The position numbers were made by a program, and so were the translations under genes. DNA of 64,000 nucleotides, taken from the NCBI GenBank assembly GCA_017506865.1, contig JAFCMP010000533.1, forward strand, positions 248,001 to 312,000, given 5' to 3'. The DNA is from Tribonema minus (taxonomy: Eukaryota > Sar > Xanthophyceae > Tribonematales > Tribonemataceae). Numbering within the stretch: the stretch's first letter is position 1; every line of letters starts with the position of its first letter. Positions 14,901-29,900 of this stretch are shown here, in pieces. The notes under the pieces are model-generated. The model ran no database searches, was not told the DNA's origin, and worked only from the letters and a program-made list of their open reading frames with translations.

Positions 14901-17900
14901 TTCATATACATACACACACATACATGTACTACACGCATGCCATGCGCATCACCAGCGCGCTTGTTGAACATTCAGCGTCCTCACCTCGTCGCTGCCGCCG
15001 ATGCAGTGCCCGCACAGAAGCGCGGAAATTTCCTTGTCGCTGGAGCAGTTTCCGGCGGTTACGCTGGCCCCCCCGCTCTGATGCGTCCCCCTCATGACCT
15101 TCTGACCTCGGGGGCCTTCATGCGTGTGACGGCGCTGTTGCGGGGGTCTAGGAGGACGATGTTGATTGCCAGCCTGCAATGGCAGTAATAACGTACAGAA
15201 GTGTTTGATTTTCGTTGTGAGCGGCTGGGTATGGCCAACGAGGATTCAGTTGCAGAAGTCTAAGGGCAGACTGACGTCATTTTAGCTTGATGCTGAAGAG
15301 AACATACTGATCGGGCCGCCGCTCCAGCTGCTGTTCTGAACAATGCAGTCGCAGGCCTGTAGGAGCCAGCCAGCACACATACAAGCTACGATGCAGGGGT
15401 CGGTGATATTCTGCACAACCTAACCTGCTGCACACTCAATTAACTGACATAGAGTCATTGTGCATACTCGTTTGACGGGAGCTTCTGCGATGAAACTGCG
15501 TGCTCAGGAAGCAGCACGTCATGTCAAAGGCAAGTTTGCGCCGTAAACAACTTCCTCACACAAAGACAACACAGGAGTGCTGATGGCTGATATCATCAGC
15601 AAATGCAGCAAATACTATCTCTGACTGGTTAGCAGGGCGCCGTTGTGCTTTACTCAGACGCGTGCACTGACCACTTCTGCGTCGTGTTTCGACATCTGCC
15701 TCTCAGCAAATTCGAGCATACCTGATTGTTGGCGGTTGTCACCTGATGGCTTCTGATCCCATCCAACGCCAGTGCGCCTGCCTCCCGAAGCAAGGACTTC
15801 AGCCTCTGCATGGTTGAGAGTGCAAGGCGTGCATGATCGTGTCACTCATTGTCAAAGAATGGTACGGCCGCCCCTGGCGTTCACTCAGAAGCTGCCCCAA
15901 CTGTAGCCCTACCAGCCCCAAGACGTCCAAGACGACCTGAACAAACCATGTGGCACATACATCACATACATGCACATACTCCAAACTGAAGTATATAGAT
16001 AGGGTATTATACATAACCACGCACAGCACCTGACGTAAAGCGCGCCCAGTGTGCAAGGGTTCAGACCGCAAACAAAATGCCGCTGATTGCAACTGGCGTG
16101 CCAGCTGCACCTGATTGCACAGCGCCGAGGGTTGCGCGCCCTGAGAAATCATCAGCTGCGGGCAGAGCCATCGCTCTTGTAGCAGTTGATGCTTGAATGC
16201 ACCATGATGTTGACATGCCTGTTGTCACGTGCGACAGCAGAGCTGATCACACGACACTGCGCGACTCGCCTGCCCATTGGAGAAACTCCACACGCTCACG
16301 GTGCCGTCGTTGGCGTCCGTAAGCAGCCACAGTTCCCGACTGCAACTTCCAAGCATTTCCGAGAACACCCCGAGCGAATCCCAGCAGTAACAGCGTCGCA
16401 ATTGAAGTCTGACTGCGTCAAATATTTACGTCCGGTTAGCTCAGACATGCACGAAGCTGCGCAACTCGCCTGCCCATTGGAGAAGTTCCAGACGTGCACA
16501 GAGCCGTCATTGGCGCCCGTAAGCAGCCGCCGGCCGGAGCCATCCAAGCACATGGCCCTGCAAAGCGGGGCGGAGGCGGTTGTGACATTTACAAGTTATA
16601 CAAAAGACCAATTATGGCGCACTTGTGGTGTATGCGGAGCACTGCTGCAGGGGCGCTTGTGGAAGCGCTAACCCTAACTCTTACCCTAATCCTAACCCTA
16701 ACCCCTTCTGCATCAGACAGCTTGGTGACAAACTGTGCGGCGGCACTGATGCAGCAGATCCAAGTTTATTTTTGGAGGGCGCTGGCAGTTGTTCGATCTT
16801 GAAGCATCATCATCAAGAACGCCAGTCGCATCAGCTCAGGGTACTGCGTTGTTCAGCACAATGCCAGAGCGACTGCAGGTGGTGTCTAAAACAGTTGGCG
16901 TCAACACGCGGGCATTAGCCACTGACTACCTACTTCCAAAGCTGATGTTGTCAAGAACTGTGGGCATTGTGCACTACGTGCATGCCATCTTCCCCGACGC
17001 TGACTGTCACCCCGAGCAAACAAGGAAACTGCAGCATCAGCACTCTGAGACCTTTTATGACGACAGTGTACAGGTTACGGCGCCCAACTTTGGTGACCGA
17101 GCTGTGAGCCATCGCACATCATCAGGTAGGCATACCACTTCATTGAGGTATGTAGGTATACCACAGCAGAGGTAGGTATGCCACATCATTGAGGTATGCA
17201 GGTACACCACAGCAGTCTGCTCTTCTTGGCTGAAAGTGAGGCGCGAATTCACCACCGCAGTTTCTATCGTGATCGAGCAATGATGGCTGCACTCAACGCT
17301 CAGAATGTCAGATGGGGCAGCTGCAGGCTGACCTACGAGACATATGTATCCAGCCAGGCACAAAGGGTATGTATCTACATGGATCCCTAGATCTCTACAG
17401 CTGACCCATATGGTTAGGGTTGCAAAAAAGCGTATTTCCCCACACAAATACGCCATATTTAGATACGCCGTATTTCCAGTACGTATTTGACGTATTTGAT
17501 GTATTTGGGCATATTCTGGCACACAGTGTAGATCACACAGGTGTGCAACCTCAACTTCAAGTTGAGATTTGACACCAACAACGGCACTGTACATGCCTTC
17601 TTCTAGTAGGCGCCCAGGATAAAGGGCAGGGTCAGTGTGGGTCAGGGCCAAATGTAGGAGCTCGAGCAGCCACGACGACAGCGAGGGTGGCGTTTACACG
17701 GTGCGCAAATCGTGAGCGATGCACAAAAGGTGGCGATGGCAGACACCTGATGATGATGGCGGTAGCGGTGCTGGCGAGGCTGCTGTACCTGCAAAAATTC
17801 CTGTCGAGCGAGCATTGCTGCCTGTGCGGCCATCCATCGGGGCTGTGTGGCCATCCATCGGTATGGAAGAAAATGCGCGTGTGCACAGAATAAACGATCA

Positions 17901-20900
17901 TGATTGAAGTTCGGCCTATTTGATCATCGAAGGGAAGGGAAGGGTAAGGGCGGCGTGCCGACCTGTGCAGCAAGGGGGACGGAGGCGGCGTTGCCCACAC
18001 TGCCTTGTCAAGCACTCCGTGGGCATTTGCAAAGGGGTCAGGCGTGAGGTCACGAGTAACGCTCAAAAACATGTGCCGTTCCTGGTGCTGTCTCGCTGCT
18101 GCTGTCAGCGTCAGCAAAGGAGCGCAGTTGACAGGTTTACGACAACACCGTATTTGCGGCGTATTTGCTCACACAGATACGTACTTAAATACGTACATAT
18201 GCCCCTGTACTTAAGTACGCATATGGAGTTGTGCAACCCTACATTGGTAACAATGCGAAGGGGGCTGGCTGGGCAACAGGGTCATGAGGGTCAGGGCACG
18301 TTTAGCATAGCTCACGTGATTTTGCTGGGGCCATGCGCGCCGCCGTAGCGGAAGACCAGCTGACCCGTGTCAGCGCTCCACACGCTCACCTGTGGTTGCG
18401 TTCGTCAGGCATGAGAGAAGGTGCGCAGCAGCATTTTTGTTGGTGTTAACTTAGTACTCATTAGTTTTGATCTGAACTCCCCTTTTAAGAGAAAAAAAAA
18501 ATGGTAACACATCACTTCTCCTAGGTTGTGTCCAGTTTTATTTTCTGTGCGTATGCGAGCAGATTTCAATACCGCATGCTGAGTACCTTCAGGCAATGAG
18601 AACGAAGGTGAACCATGTCAGTGCCCTATGCGGTGACTGATTTGAGCTCAGCATGCACGCGACTTGGCATCAGAGTCAAGATGTGATTCCTTGAAGTCAC
18701 GAGCACATCCGGAAACAGTGTGTGCCATGCTCATTTCGCTCCCTATTTGCCGAATCACAGCTTGCCCTGCACATTCTCACAATCGATAACACTGACAAAT
18801 TCAGCAGGTTGCTGGCGCTCGCCAATTGATCAAGAGCTCTGCGGCAGCCTGGCTGCCGCATGGAAATCTACAGCTTCTAAAAGCTTTGACAAAATCATTT
18901 CATACTTTACATACTTTGAAGTACAACTTGACAACCATCAGACACGAGCCAAAACACGGCCTTGTCTGTCTGGCACAAACAGCGTTGTGGCTCAGGACTA
19001 AGTTATATGTATTTATGTACATATTATATGTAACATATGCAACAGGTTTAAGTTGCAGTATATAGCCAGAATCAGCGACCACCATGACTGCGATTGAGGC
19101 TAATGCGGCAGGCAACTTACCGTACTGTCGGCGTCGCCGCTGACGACCTGTCTGAAGTTGCTGCTGTACAGGGCACTGGTGACAGAGGCGGTGTGGCTGC
19201 AAGGGAGCGGCGAGTGTGCACAGGATTCAGGGTGAGTGCGCACTGCAAGCTGCTCAGCACCAGGGCAATGTCCTGAATGCTGCTTCTGGTTCGCAGACGG
19301 TGCACGAGATTGCAACAGTCTGCGTTGGTTACCGCTGCAGGCATGACGCTGGTCTCACACACACTGCTGCCAGTATATGGGTAGCTCGCGCGCGCCGCGC
19401 TGCATAGCAAGTAATGGAGCAGATCAGTATCCGCTCACGCAAGTCATGCTTGTGTGCTGGGGCGGCAGCGCTTCCCCGTCAATGTTTGCGTGCCTGTTTC
19501 TCACCTTTTGCTGCTCTTGACGACGGTCCCTTTGTTGCGCCACACAGAAAACCTGCACCAATGCGCAGAAGGGTGCAGTGTTTGAGTGACTGGGTGTTGC
19601 TGCACGCATGTGCTCGGCGATCAATTGAGATGTCCAGATTTACACGAGCTGCCCGGAGGGTACATCAGTAGAGTAAGGTTGAGGTGAGCCAACAGGTGAC
19701 GACTGGTGGGTCTGTGGAGTTGCCACCTGCACCCACTGCCTTCAACACTATTTCAAGATCGCCACTTGCACTCGTGCGCACGCCTCATGTGCAGGGAAGT
19801 CACATGACACTACCTGTTCTAACTGCAACTTCCAGCACAAGCGGTGACGCACCGGTTGCCTGCGACAATCAGCGCGTTGCGCTGCGCGTCCCGAATAGCC
19901 GTCATTGGGCCCTGTCATCAACACTATTACAATTTCAAGGTCACTACTTGCTCTCATGTGCACTTATAATCAGCATGAAAGCTGCGCTACACTACATGCT
20001 CTAACTGCAACTTCCAGCGGTGACGCACCGGTTGCCTGCGACGATCAGCGCACTGCGCTGCGGGTGCCAACTAGCCGCCGTGAAGCAGTCATCAAGCCCT
20101 GTCATCAACACTATTTCCAGACTACCACTTGCTCATATGCGCACATCTAATAAGCATGAAAGCGCTATACTACCTATCATAACTGCAACTTGCAGCGGTG
20201 ACGCACCGGTTGCCTGCGACGATCAGCGCGCTGCGCTGCGGGTCCCAGATGGCAGCCGTGAAGCAGTCATCGGGCCGGTACGTGTGTGTATCCGTGATGG
20301 TCTGCAGGCACGAGAACGAGCTCCAGTCCCATACTTTGATGACCTGCCAAGCATATGGACAGGTTTGCGATGCGTCAGTGGTACGCTGGTAGCGGGTGGG
20401 AGGGCACCTCGGGCAGTCCATCGATAGCTCTGCCTGGTAACACACGCGCAACTACCAGCTCAGCAGTAAGGGGTACAGGCGTATGATATGGCACGTGAAG
20501 TATTTGCTGAGAGGTTCAAATAAAGCACCTGCGTACTACGTGCCGTCACTTGTTGCCGGGCAAAGGCCCACAACATGAGGCACATGCCTGTGGCAGAGAA
20601 CTAGCTGGCAGGCATCACAGAAATCCCACCCACCCTACGCCTCAGCAGTGACGTGCACATGCAGCTCAACAGGACACCGGCGCAGCGCATGCAAATGGAC
20701 AAGGGCGCACCTGCGTGTTTTTTTTGCATCTTCAACCCTAACCCTAATTCTGACGATGCTCTTTATTCATCCCAGACGGCATGTGTGTGCATGCCGCGCA
20801 TGGTACTCATTGCGGGATTCGCCCATGTCTCATCTGACATGACGCGTCAAATGATAGCCCAGGAGAGACACCGACGTCTTGTACACGTGCATCGAGCTCA

Positions 20901-23900
20901 TACAGCTCAAGGTAGAGACAGACGCCCCAACAAAAAAGCATACGCACGCATTGCACTGACATTTTCTGGCTGCTCGCTCCCCTCCGTCGCGGGTCTGAAT
21001 GCCGCTGCAGGTGTGCTGCAAGCACATCTACCTACCTTGTCAGCACTGCCGGTGATGAGCTTTGTGAAAATCAAGTATGAAACTATGAGCGCACTGCAAC
21101 TGCACAAACCTTGTCTGCGCTGCCTGTGATGAGGCGCCCCCCCTCGTCGTCCACGAGGCAGAACGTCACAGTGCTCAGGTGGCCGTTCAGCCGACCCAGC
21201 ACGTCCAGGGTGTAGGGGTTCCAGACCAGCACCTGCAATTTACCATCACCAGAACCACAACGTAGCAATTGTCACAGCGGCACGGATGTTCCTTGGATTA
21301 TAGAGGTCAAGAATGAGCGCTGCAGTGCACAGGTGGCCGCGCAAAACTGCGCGTGCATGTGAGGAGATTTCGTCGAGATACACAAGCCTGTTTCTGCGGT
21401 GTTCAAGAGATGCATGGCACCGTATCTGCCGCTAGTTAAAAAGGGTGTAGGGGTTCCAGACCAGCACCTGCAAACCACCACCACAATCACAATGTGGCAG
21501 TGGCATAGCAGCAAGGACATTCATGAGGGTGCAGGCGTCAAGATTGAGTGTTGCAGCGCTCAAGTAGCCGCGCAGAGCTGCTTGTGCATGTAAGGTGATT
21601 TGTTGAGACACACGAGTCTGTTCAAGCGGTGTCCAGTAGAAGTTGGCTTCTTGACATGGAGTGTGAGGGGCATGGGAGGCCTTGCATTGCAGCGTGCCTC
21701 ATGATGTCATGACGAGTACCACCAATGACGAGTGCGTGTAAGCACGGGTTATCATGCAATCACTGCATGTTTTTTGGACAGTTGGTACTCTGGGGAGCAA
21801 ATGCTCTCAGCTGGTGATGCCACATAAAATGTGGCGATGAGGCTTGATCGCATCTCATTATGTCACATCGCGTCGAAGCATACTTCTGGATGACTGTACT
21901 TCAAGAGTGAAGTATGTAGGAGTTGAAGAATTTTGCATCAGTGCTCACCTCCCTGCTCAGTCCCACGCTGATCATACACTTCTGTGGCGCGCAGTACTCA
22001 AAGCTGTGCACCCCTGCAGCAGCAGCGGTAACAGCAGCAGGAACAGCATTGTGATGGTGAGCTTCAGCAACAGTCAATATAATACAGTCGTTAATGGCGG
22101 AGACGTGACAATTCACTCAGTAACTTCAAGTATCAGCATCCGGGGCAGGTGCTATCATCAAATGCAAGATCAGCAAGCTGATTGACTGCTTTTATTGAAT
22201 TTTGTCAGTGCTATTGTCATCAGCGCTTTCATTGTCAAAAGCATGATCAGCAAATTGATTTGGCCGTGTGATCATAACTGGCAGCACTGTACTCATTGCC
22301 AGTAGTGACGGCACGTGCAAAATACCGGCAATTGCTTTAGACTTCAATTGTAGTTGTAGAAGTTCACAACGTGAAAACTACACCTAGTCACTTGCGCAGC
22401 CTGCAACTGAAGTGAAAACAAGCATGGTCACTTCTGCAATTACGTTGTGAACAACAATCTGCCATCGACTGCCAACTCGCACGCCTTATCGCTCAGTCAG
22501 GCGTCCTGCGTTACAGAAGGGCTTGTAACCGGCAACGACAAAGCGGCAAGGCTCGTTCCACGCCTATGGCCTGCGTTGAAGCTCACTGCGGTCTGCTCTG
22601 AAAGCACGCCTGAGCTGCGTCTTCACACATCAGAAAGTGCGCGTGACTCTGCACTTCCGTATCCGACTGTCAGCTTTGGACCTCTGCACGCGAAGGGCAT
22701 AGCACTGTACACTTCTGTATACTACACAAGACAGACACGCCGACCAACTCCTGACCGTTACCCTCATCCTGACCCTACTCCTAACCCTCACCCTAACCAT
22801 ACCCCCCCACCTAACCCTTACCCTAACCTAACCCTGACCCTAGCCCAAAACCGTACACCTGTTGATCACCACTCACCGTGCGAGTGCGCGCGGAAGGCCC
22901 TAAGCACCTGCCGCTTGTTGACGTCCACCATCTTCACCGTGCCGTCCAGACTGCACGTCACCAGCGCGTCGAGGTCGTGCACGTATCGAATCTGCACGCG
23001 CACCAGCAATCACATGAATACATTAGTAGCGCTCAGCACCATGTGAGCACATCAGCGTGCGGACTAGGTGATTGGTCCACAATTATGCATTTATCATGCC
23101 GTTCAGCCTGCAGGTGACCAGCGCGTCCAGGTCGTGAACGCACCGGATCTGAACATGTCAGCAGCGATCAGCAACACGTAATTACATCAGTGCTCACCAG
23201 CGCGTCCAGGTCGTGAACGTACCGAATCTGCACGCGTACCAGCAATCACATGAGTACATCAGCGCTTAGCCACGTGTGAGCACATCAGCGCGCGGACTAG
23301 GTGATTGATCCACAATTGTGCACACACCGGATCTGCACGCGTTCGAAGACGGCAAAAAGGCCCACTTCTGCTGCGCGTTGGCTTGCAGCCCCGAGAGTGC
23401 TGCAAGTTGGGTTGCAGCACAAAGAGCACGTGTACTGCACGCGGCGCTCAACGCAGTCAAATCATCAGCCCATTGACATTGCAGGTTTGTGTTGGAAGGT
23501 CATAGCAGTGACTAGAGGCGGTAAATCACTTTTCGCCCACGGCCGTGCTCTGGCACCTGAACACACATGTGCACCACCATCAACGCCTTCAGCTGATCCC
23601 ACCTTCATGGCAGCCTCTGTGTGCAGGTCCATCGCGTGTAGCTCGCCCACTTCAACAGGGGTTCTCGCGAATCGTCAGCACTGGGCTCACAGATGCAGCA
23701 TTTACCGGCGTGACTCCCGCCTCTACGACAGCTGCCATGTGGTCTGTACAAGACCGGGAGCTGAACACACGACCGTGTACAGTTATCAACGCCTTCAGCG
23801 AATCTCACCTTCATGACAGCCTCCGAGTGCAGGTCCATAGCGTGCAGCTCACAAACTTCTTCGGGGGTCCTCGCGAACAGTCAACACTGGGCTAACAGAT

Positions 23901-26900
23901 GCAGCATTCATCGGCGTGTTCAGTGACTCTCGCCTTCACATCGTGTACAATTATCATTCATATTATCACACCGTGTACAGTTATCAACGCCCTCCGCAAC
24001 TCTCACCTTCATGACAGCCTAGTATGAGCGCTGCCATCCGCATTGCTGCGGCCAACGACCGCATGCGCGCATGCGCGGACACTTTCAACACTGCGCACAC
24101 GTATGCAGCATCATCGAGCAGTCCAGTGGCTTTCACCTTCACGACGGCCTCTGTGAGCAGGCCTGTAATCTGTACAAGGTCTGAACCGGTACACACATTG
24201 TGTACAATTATCAATGCCTTCAGCAAGTCTCACCTTCATGACAGCCTCCGTGTGCAGGTCCATCGCGTGCAGCTCGCCAACTTCAACAGGGGTCCTCCCG
24301 TCCATGGGCGGCGGCAGCAGGAAGTTCTTGCCGAGGCGCTGGCAGTGCAGCTTCCCGGTCAAGTCGCCGTATGCCAGGACCTGCACAAATTTAAATAAAA
24401 AAATCAAGATTGACACGACAAAGCGTCCAGTACGTGATGATTTGGGCTGGGTGTGCGATGCCCAAGCGCAGCATATCGGCATCCTTTCCGCTTTGCACGC
24501 TCGCGTCTGAGAAGAGCACAAGTCCAAAGTGCCCTTCCAGACTCGTGGTGCAGCTTCCCGGTCAACTCGCCGTAAACCAGCACCGGGGCAGATTTGAAAC
24601 AGATCGGAACAGGACGGTGTCCACTACTGATGATTTGGGCTGAGTGTGCATTGCCCAAGCCCAGCATATCTTTCTGCTCCTCTTGCTTGCATATGTAGAA
24701 GAGTAATTATAATTGCTCTTTACAGCACGGAAGCTCATGGCGCAATCGTGGGGCTGTGCACAGTGACAGATTGTAGAGCGCTCTTATTCGTGCACGCATA
24801 CGCTTGTGGCAACGCTGCAGTACACAACAAATAGCCGCAACGACACTTAATGTTGCAATCGGTAGGGCACAAAGCTTAGTGCTGCAAAGAACAGAGTTGT
24901 GATGATTGCTTGTGCCACTAGACAGGCAAGCACAGAAAGGCGATGATGCTGAGTCTGGCATTTACCCAGCGCAGGCACGATCAGCGGTCTGCCACAAGCA
25001 GGCATTTCCGGACCACATGCGAAACCAGTTGTACATACTTCTGAAGTAGTAGTATATACTTCTGATGAATAAAGTAGATGAGGGTATTGCCATGCCGGAT
25101 GCAACACCAGTGAACGCATGCCTTCCACTTATTGTACTGCTGTCAAATGTTGATACTGTGCGGCGCTGAGTGCACATACACCCGTGCCCACTTGTGCCAG
25201 CCGCATGGCACCCGAGTCTCTTGACTTGGGTTAGGGTTAGGGTTAGACTTGCAGCATGACTCTGACTCGCAAAATGTTGGCAGTGGCCACACGGAGTCTG
25301 AGCGACGTGTGCGCCAGGCACGAGCCTGGCAAACATTCCAAAATCATGACGTACACGCTCTGTGAGCAAGCGGCTATTACGGCCGGCAAAGCCTTTCTAC
25401 ATGTGCGTCCTCAATGTGCAGCATCTTCAGCACCCGGCAAAAACTTCTAAAATATGAGCCCTCAATAAACGACTGGCATCTTGGGACGGGCAGCATCAGG
25501 ATGAGGGTTAGGGTTAGAGTTAGGGTTAGCAGCATGGCTGAGCCGTGAGGCCCACCTGTGTGTCCTCCCCCTGGTCGATGCAGGCGAGGCACGTTGGCGC
25601 GGAGCGCAGTCCGTGTATCTGGGAGCACATCTCCCCTGCTCACGAAACAGGTCATGCAGAGATGGGGCCGGACAGAGATGGGGTCTGCAGTGTGTATCGC
25701 GCTTGCAAATGTGCATTGTTCAGGTACCTATGCCTATGTCCTCATCATGTGGCATATTGCTTGGATCAGAACTTGAGGCTACACATGTGTGTCGTTCGCA
25801 ATAACTTGGAAACACGAACACGAACACCATGTTGCATGGCCTGGAATGCGCCATACTCTCGGAAACTGCGCTGCTGCAGCTGCGCGGCAAATGCCGTTTT
25901 GGGCCGTGTGCAGAAGACTCAGCCACTTGAGGAGTGCACCCATCAGAGCCCCGTGGCACATAAACCAAAGTAAGATACCCAGCTACTTACTCACCGGTGT
26001 GTAGGTCGTAGAAGGAGATGGTGCGGTTGAGACATGCCGCAGCCAGCCTACCGCTCAGTGGCATCTGCAAAGAGCGCATCATGGGCGCAGGGCAACCGAT
26101 CAGCAACATCAACCAAGCCACGGCAAATATACTGCACGCATCAGAGTCAGCAGGTGGTGCCAAGAGAGGAACGCTACACCCCGCATGAAAGGGGCGCGCA
26201 GTGCAAGCTTGCTGCGCAGCAGGCACATGGCCTGCTGATGTTTAGTACGCGTGTATTGGCACAGCTCAGGTATGTACGTCTGTAGCCGTGTGTACTGCAG
26301 GCTGTTCATACACACGCACGCAGTTGCACAACCTTGACCACTATTGCCGTCGCAGGTGACCAAGTGCAATCGCAGAACTTATTTCCATGGGCGGCACTTG
26401 CAGACACAGCTGTAGACCGTTGGCCGGACAGTACTGATGCCTGCCGCTGCCACAACGAGCAACAGCCACATATGAAGCGTGGAAGCCCAATGCGCTTTTG
26501 CGCTTTACGTTATTTAAGTCTGACGTAATGCTGATCCATCCACATGCCTCGAGCTACTTTAAGCCGTAAATGAACCCTGCGTCTGGTTGTTGCTTGTTTC
26601 AAAGCCTGGCAACACAATCCAATGTGCACTTCTCTCTACTGCTGGCCCTGGCCGTCAAATTATCTTGGGGTTAAATTTCAGGGATTACCAACCCCTAAAA
26701 ACACAACATCCACTCCCAACTTTACTGCAGCACTACTGATCGCACCGCCGGCTTGTAAATGCTGACTGGTTCATCGGGCATTTGATGACGAGGCTAGGGG
26801 GGAGCTTTCCATATTTTTGTATCAGGCTCACACAACGAATAGAGCGCAGCACGCATCCCAAACCCCAACCCTATGCAAGAGCGATCAACGGACCTCTTCC

Positions 26901-29900
26901 ATGTCACTGATCCAGGCGCTCTTCATGTTCTTGACGTCATTAACGCCTGCACAAAACATCAGTGGCAAGGCATGGCAGAGCATGGTAACAATTTTCGGCG
27001 TGATTTTGGTCAAGCGTTTGCTGTATTACCCTTACCCTAAATTTGACCCTTATTCTAATCCACAAACCTACACTGGAGTCCACAATCATGCACGTCAACA
27101 CAGATCGTACTCTGCAGCATATCTTTTGCGACGACATTGGCACCACTTTGACCTGGTACCTTGCTTTCGGAAAAAGCTATCAACATGCCATCCAATTAGG
27201 ACAGCCCTGCATGGGCCACAAAAATTGAACACAGGAACAACCTGAAAATCCAGAACACAAGTGCATGTGCAGAGTTTACCGCTGTTTTCTCATAGACTTC
27301 AAGCATCATTGAGGCCCCCAACCAGCCCAGACTGTCATTAGCAAATAGCTGCGGTCACTGGTATGCAGGCAAAGTCTGAATTCATGCTCTGGTAAGATAA
27401 TCATCATGGAGGCCGGGTGTACACGTACTGCTGCACCATACAGTAATCATGTGAGTTTGTGCGCTGCCAAAGTACAAATCCTGCATGCGGATGGCATCTG
27501 CATATGTATGTTGTTTACTCGGCGCTGGTCGAGGCGTGGGGGTTCGGCAAGCGTGTTATCTGATGCCACTTGAGGGGCGAAAGAGAGTTGAACCGTATAT
27601 ATATATATGCACGTGCAATGTACACAGTGCATCTGCGCATGTGCACTGTGCCGCTGAGCTGCGGACAAAATTGCTGCGGACAAAATTGTGTCCGGCCAGT
27701 TGACACCACGGACACCACTGCAGTACCTCATGCAGTATGTATACCTGGTGTGACGCCGGCTGGCCTGGCCTCGCCCTGCTGGCCCGCCCCCTGCGCACAG
27801 GCAGACGCAGCGTAGCACAACAGTTGAAGTTAGAGTTGAAGTGAGTGTTGAAGTCGGGGCTATGCTTGCAAATGTCGCAGGAGCCTGAAGCTCTGGTTCT
27901 TGTCCCACAGGCCGTGTGTGGACAAGTGGTAATTGAATCGCGCAAGGCATATGGGCTATGGGTACGTCTTGCCTGGGCCTCTGAGGCTGGTGTGTATACC
28001 ACAGGCCAGCGTCTGCTCCTGACACAGTCGAGACTGACACAGTTAGGCACGTATGGACTTGTATTTATAAAGGCCCAAGGGAGGCCGGGTTGCCTATGCA
28101 ATCGAAAAGCTTGCGTCAACGCAGCAGCCTAGTCTGCGCTGTGCCCTAGGAGTTTGGATACCGGCGCCGCAACACAGCCCAGCATTCGCGCTCCACGTGT
28201 GTATGGCACTGTAATCCCTGGACCCCAATGCCCATTAACGCGTATAACCTGCGTGGTGGCAATGGCTGACTGCACACGCCAGGCACCGCGTCCTCCAAGC
28301 AGGGTAAGGGTTAGCGTTAGGGTTAGGGTTAGGTTAGGGTTAGGGTCAGCGACGGCGGCAGGACTTACACGAGAGCCCTACGCTCAGTGACAGTGATGGC
28401 TGTGTTTGGCTGCTCACGCCACTGGCGCCGCCATCGCATGCCGCACATTGTGTGCAAGCGGGCAGTTGCAGCACTTACAGCGAGAAGTCGAGATCCGACC
28501 GTCTGTACCGGCCCAAGCCTCCACGCGCCCCTTTACATTTTTTTCCCCCTTAATTCTTCTCCAACGTGTTTGTGTCCACACCTTCTCGTCCAAGAAAGGA
28601 AAGGTCTGGTGCACCTCTGTCTGTTGGCCAGCTGCACACACACCCCTGCGTGACAGGTGACTCGACATCCAGGCCGCTGGCAACCAAATTAATCGCGCGT
28701 GCTCCCACCTGCACGAGCCTGTGGTAGTGCCTGCGGTGTCCAAGCACGGTGCCGGTTGCAGCCTTGACAGCAACAAGTATCCACTGCAGCTACAAACCAA
28801 CCCACAGCAACAAGTACCCACTGCACTGTGCAGGCCAAAAATCAATCAAGCACTCACTCATCATGCACTCGCAGCAAGAGGTATCCACGGTTGCTGCTAA
28901 ATCAACCGCGCGTGTGCCCTCACCTGCACAAGCCTGTGGTAGTGCCTGTACATGCTGTCCACGTGGCTGCATGCCCTGAACGTGGCCTTGCTGTTGGCGC
29001 CGTCATCGCTTGCCAGAGGCTGTGTCCAACCGGGCGGTTCCAGCACTCACAGCAAGAAGTATTCACGGCCGCTGCAAACCAGCTTGTACAAGTGAATCGC
29101 GCGCGCACACTCCCTTGAACGAGCCTGCGGTAGTGCCTGCGGATGCTGTCCACGTGGCTGAACGCCCGGATGTGCATGAACGTTGTATTGCTGTTGGCGT
29201 CGCCATTGCTTGCCAGACACTGTATCCGACCGGGCGGTTCCAGCACTCACAGCACGATGTATCCACTGACGCTGCAGACCACATCAACCGCACGAACATG
29301 CTCACCTGCACAAGCCTGCGATAGTGCCTGCGGATGCTGTCCATGTGGCTGAACGCCCTGATGTGCATAAAGGTGGCCTTGCTCCAGAAGCGGATGCTGC
29401 CGTCGCGTCCCGCCGTTGCGTAGCAGCTGAGGCCCGGCCTCTCAATGCTGAGGATGCGGCTGATCATGCCGCGATGGAAGTCGCCCTACACAGTTGGATA
29501 GGGGGTATCGCGCACGTATGCATCACAGACCAACATCTCCGCAAGTTGGAGTGCTTAAAGTATAGAAGTAAGCATATTTGTGGATTTCTGAGAATCATTT
29601 CTCACAAGGCCCGGCCTCCTTGTGCTAAGGATGCGGCTGATCAGGCCGCAGTGGAAGTCGCTCTAAACTATTGGGCAGGAGAATTGCGTGCGCGATGCGT
29701 ACATGTCTGCTTACTCTGCATACATGGTGCTGCATGCACACTTGAAGTGATTCCAGTAATTTTGCATAGCAGCTCAGCCTGGGCCTCTCAACTCTCCGCG
29801 GCTGATCATGCCGCGTTGAAGTTTGCCCTACACAGTTGAGAAGGGGGCAGAGCGCGCATATGCATTCAGCAATGTGGAATCAATTTGGCGAGTGTATGCC

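Larger units (their letters stand above)
26947..29305 (-). other. WD40-gene interval with unplaced exon and a retroelement fragment
   Basis: Between exons 6 and 7. Phases demand a coding piece of length 1 mod 3 that I could not place. The interval holds the exon 6 echoes (28695-29270), a TTAGGG tract (28300-28350) and a truncated retroelement tail (28058-28215). Confidence 0.5.

Noticed and set aside
15845..15936. Possible WD40-gene exon reading VVLDVLGLVGLQLGQLL
   Set aside because: Good acceptor, but no donor gives the phase needed by exon 18.
22447..23046. 199-codon plus-strand ORF
   Set aside because: It is the antisense shadow of WD40 exon 11 plus a CCCTAA tract; composition follows the tract and no domain is seen.
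28520..28640. Candidate for the missing exon between exons 6 and 7
   Set aside because: A 50-base piece between CAG and GTGTGG exists, but its length gives the wrong phase and it has no family motif.
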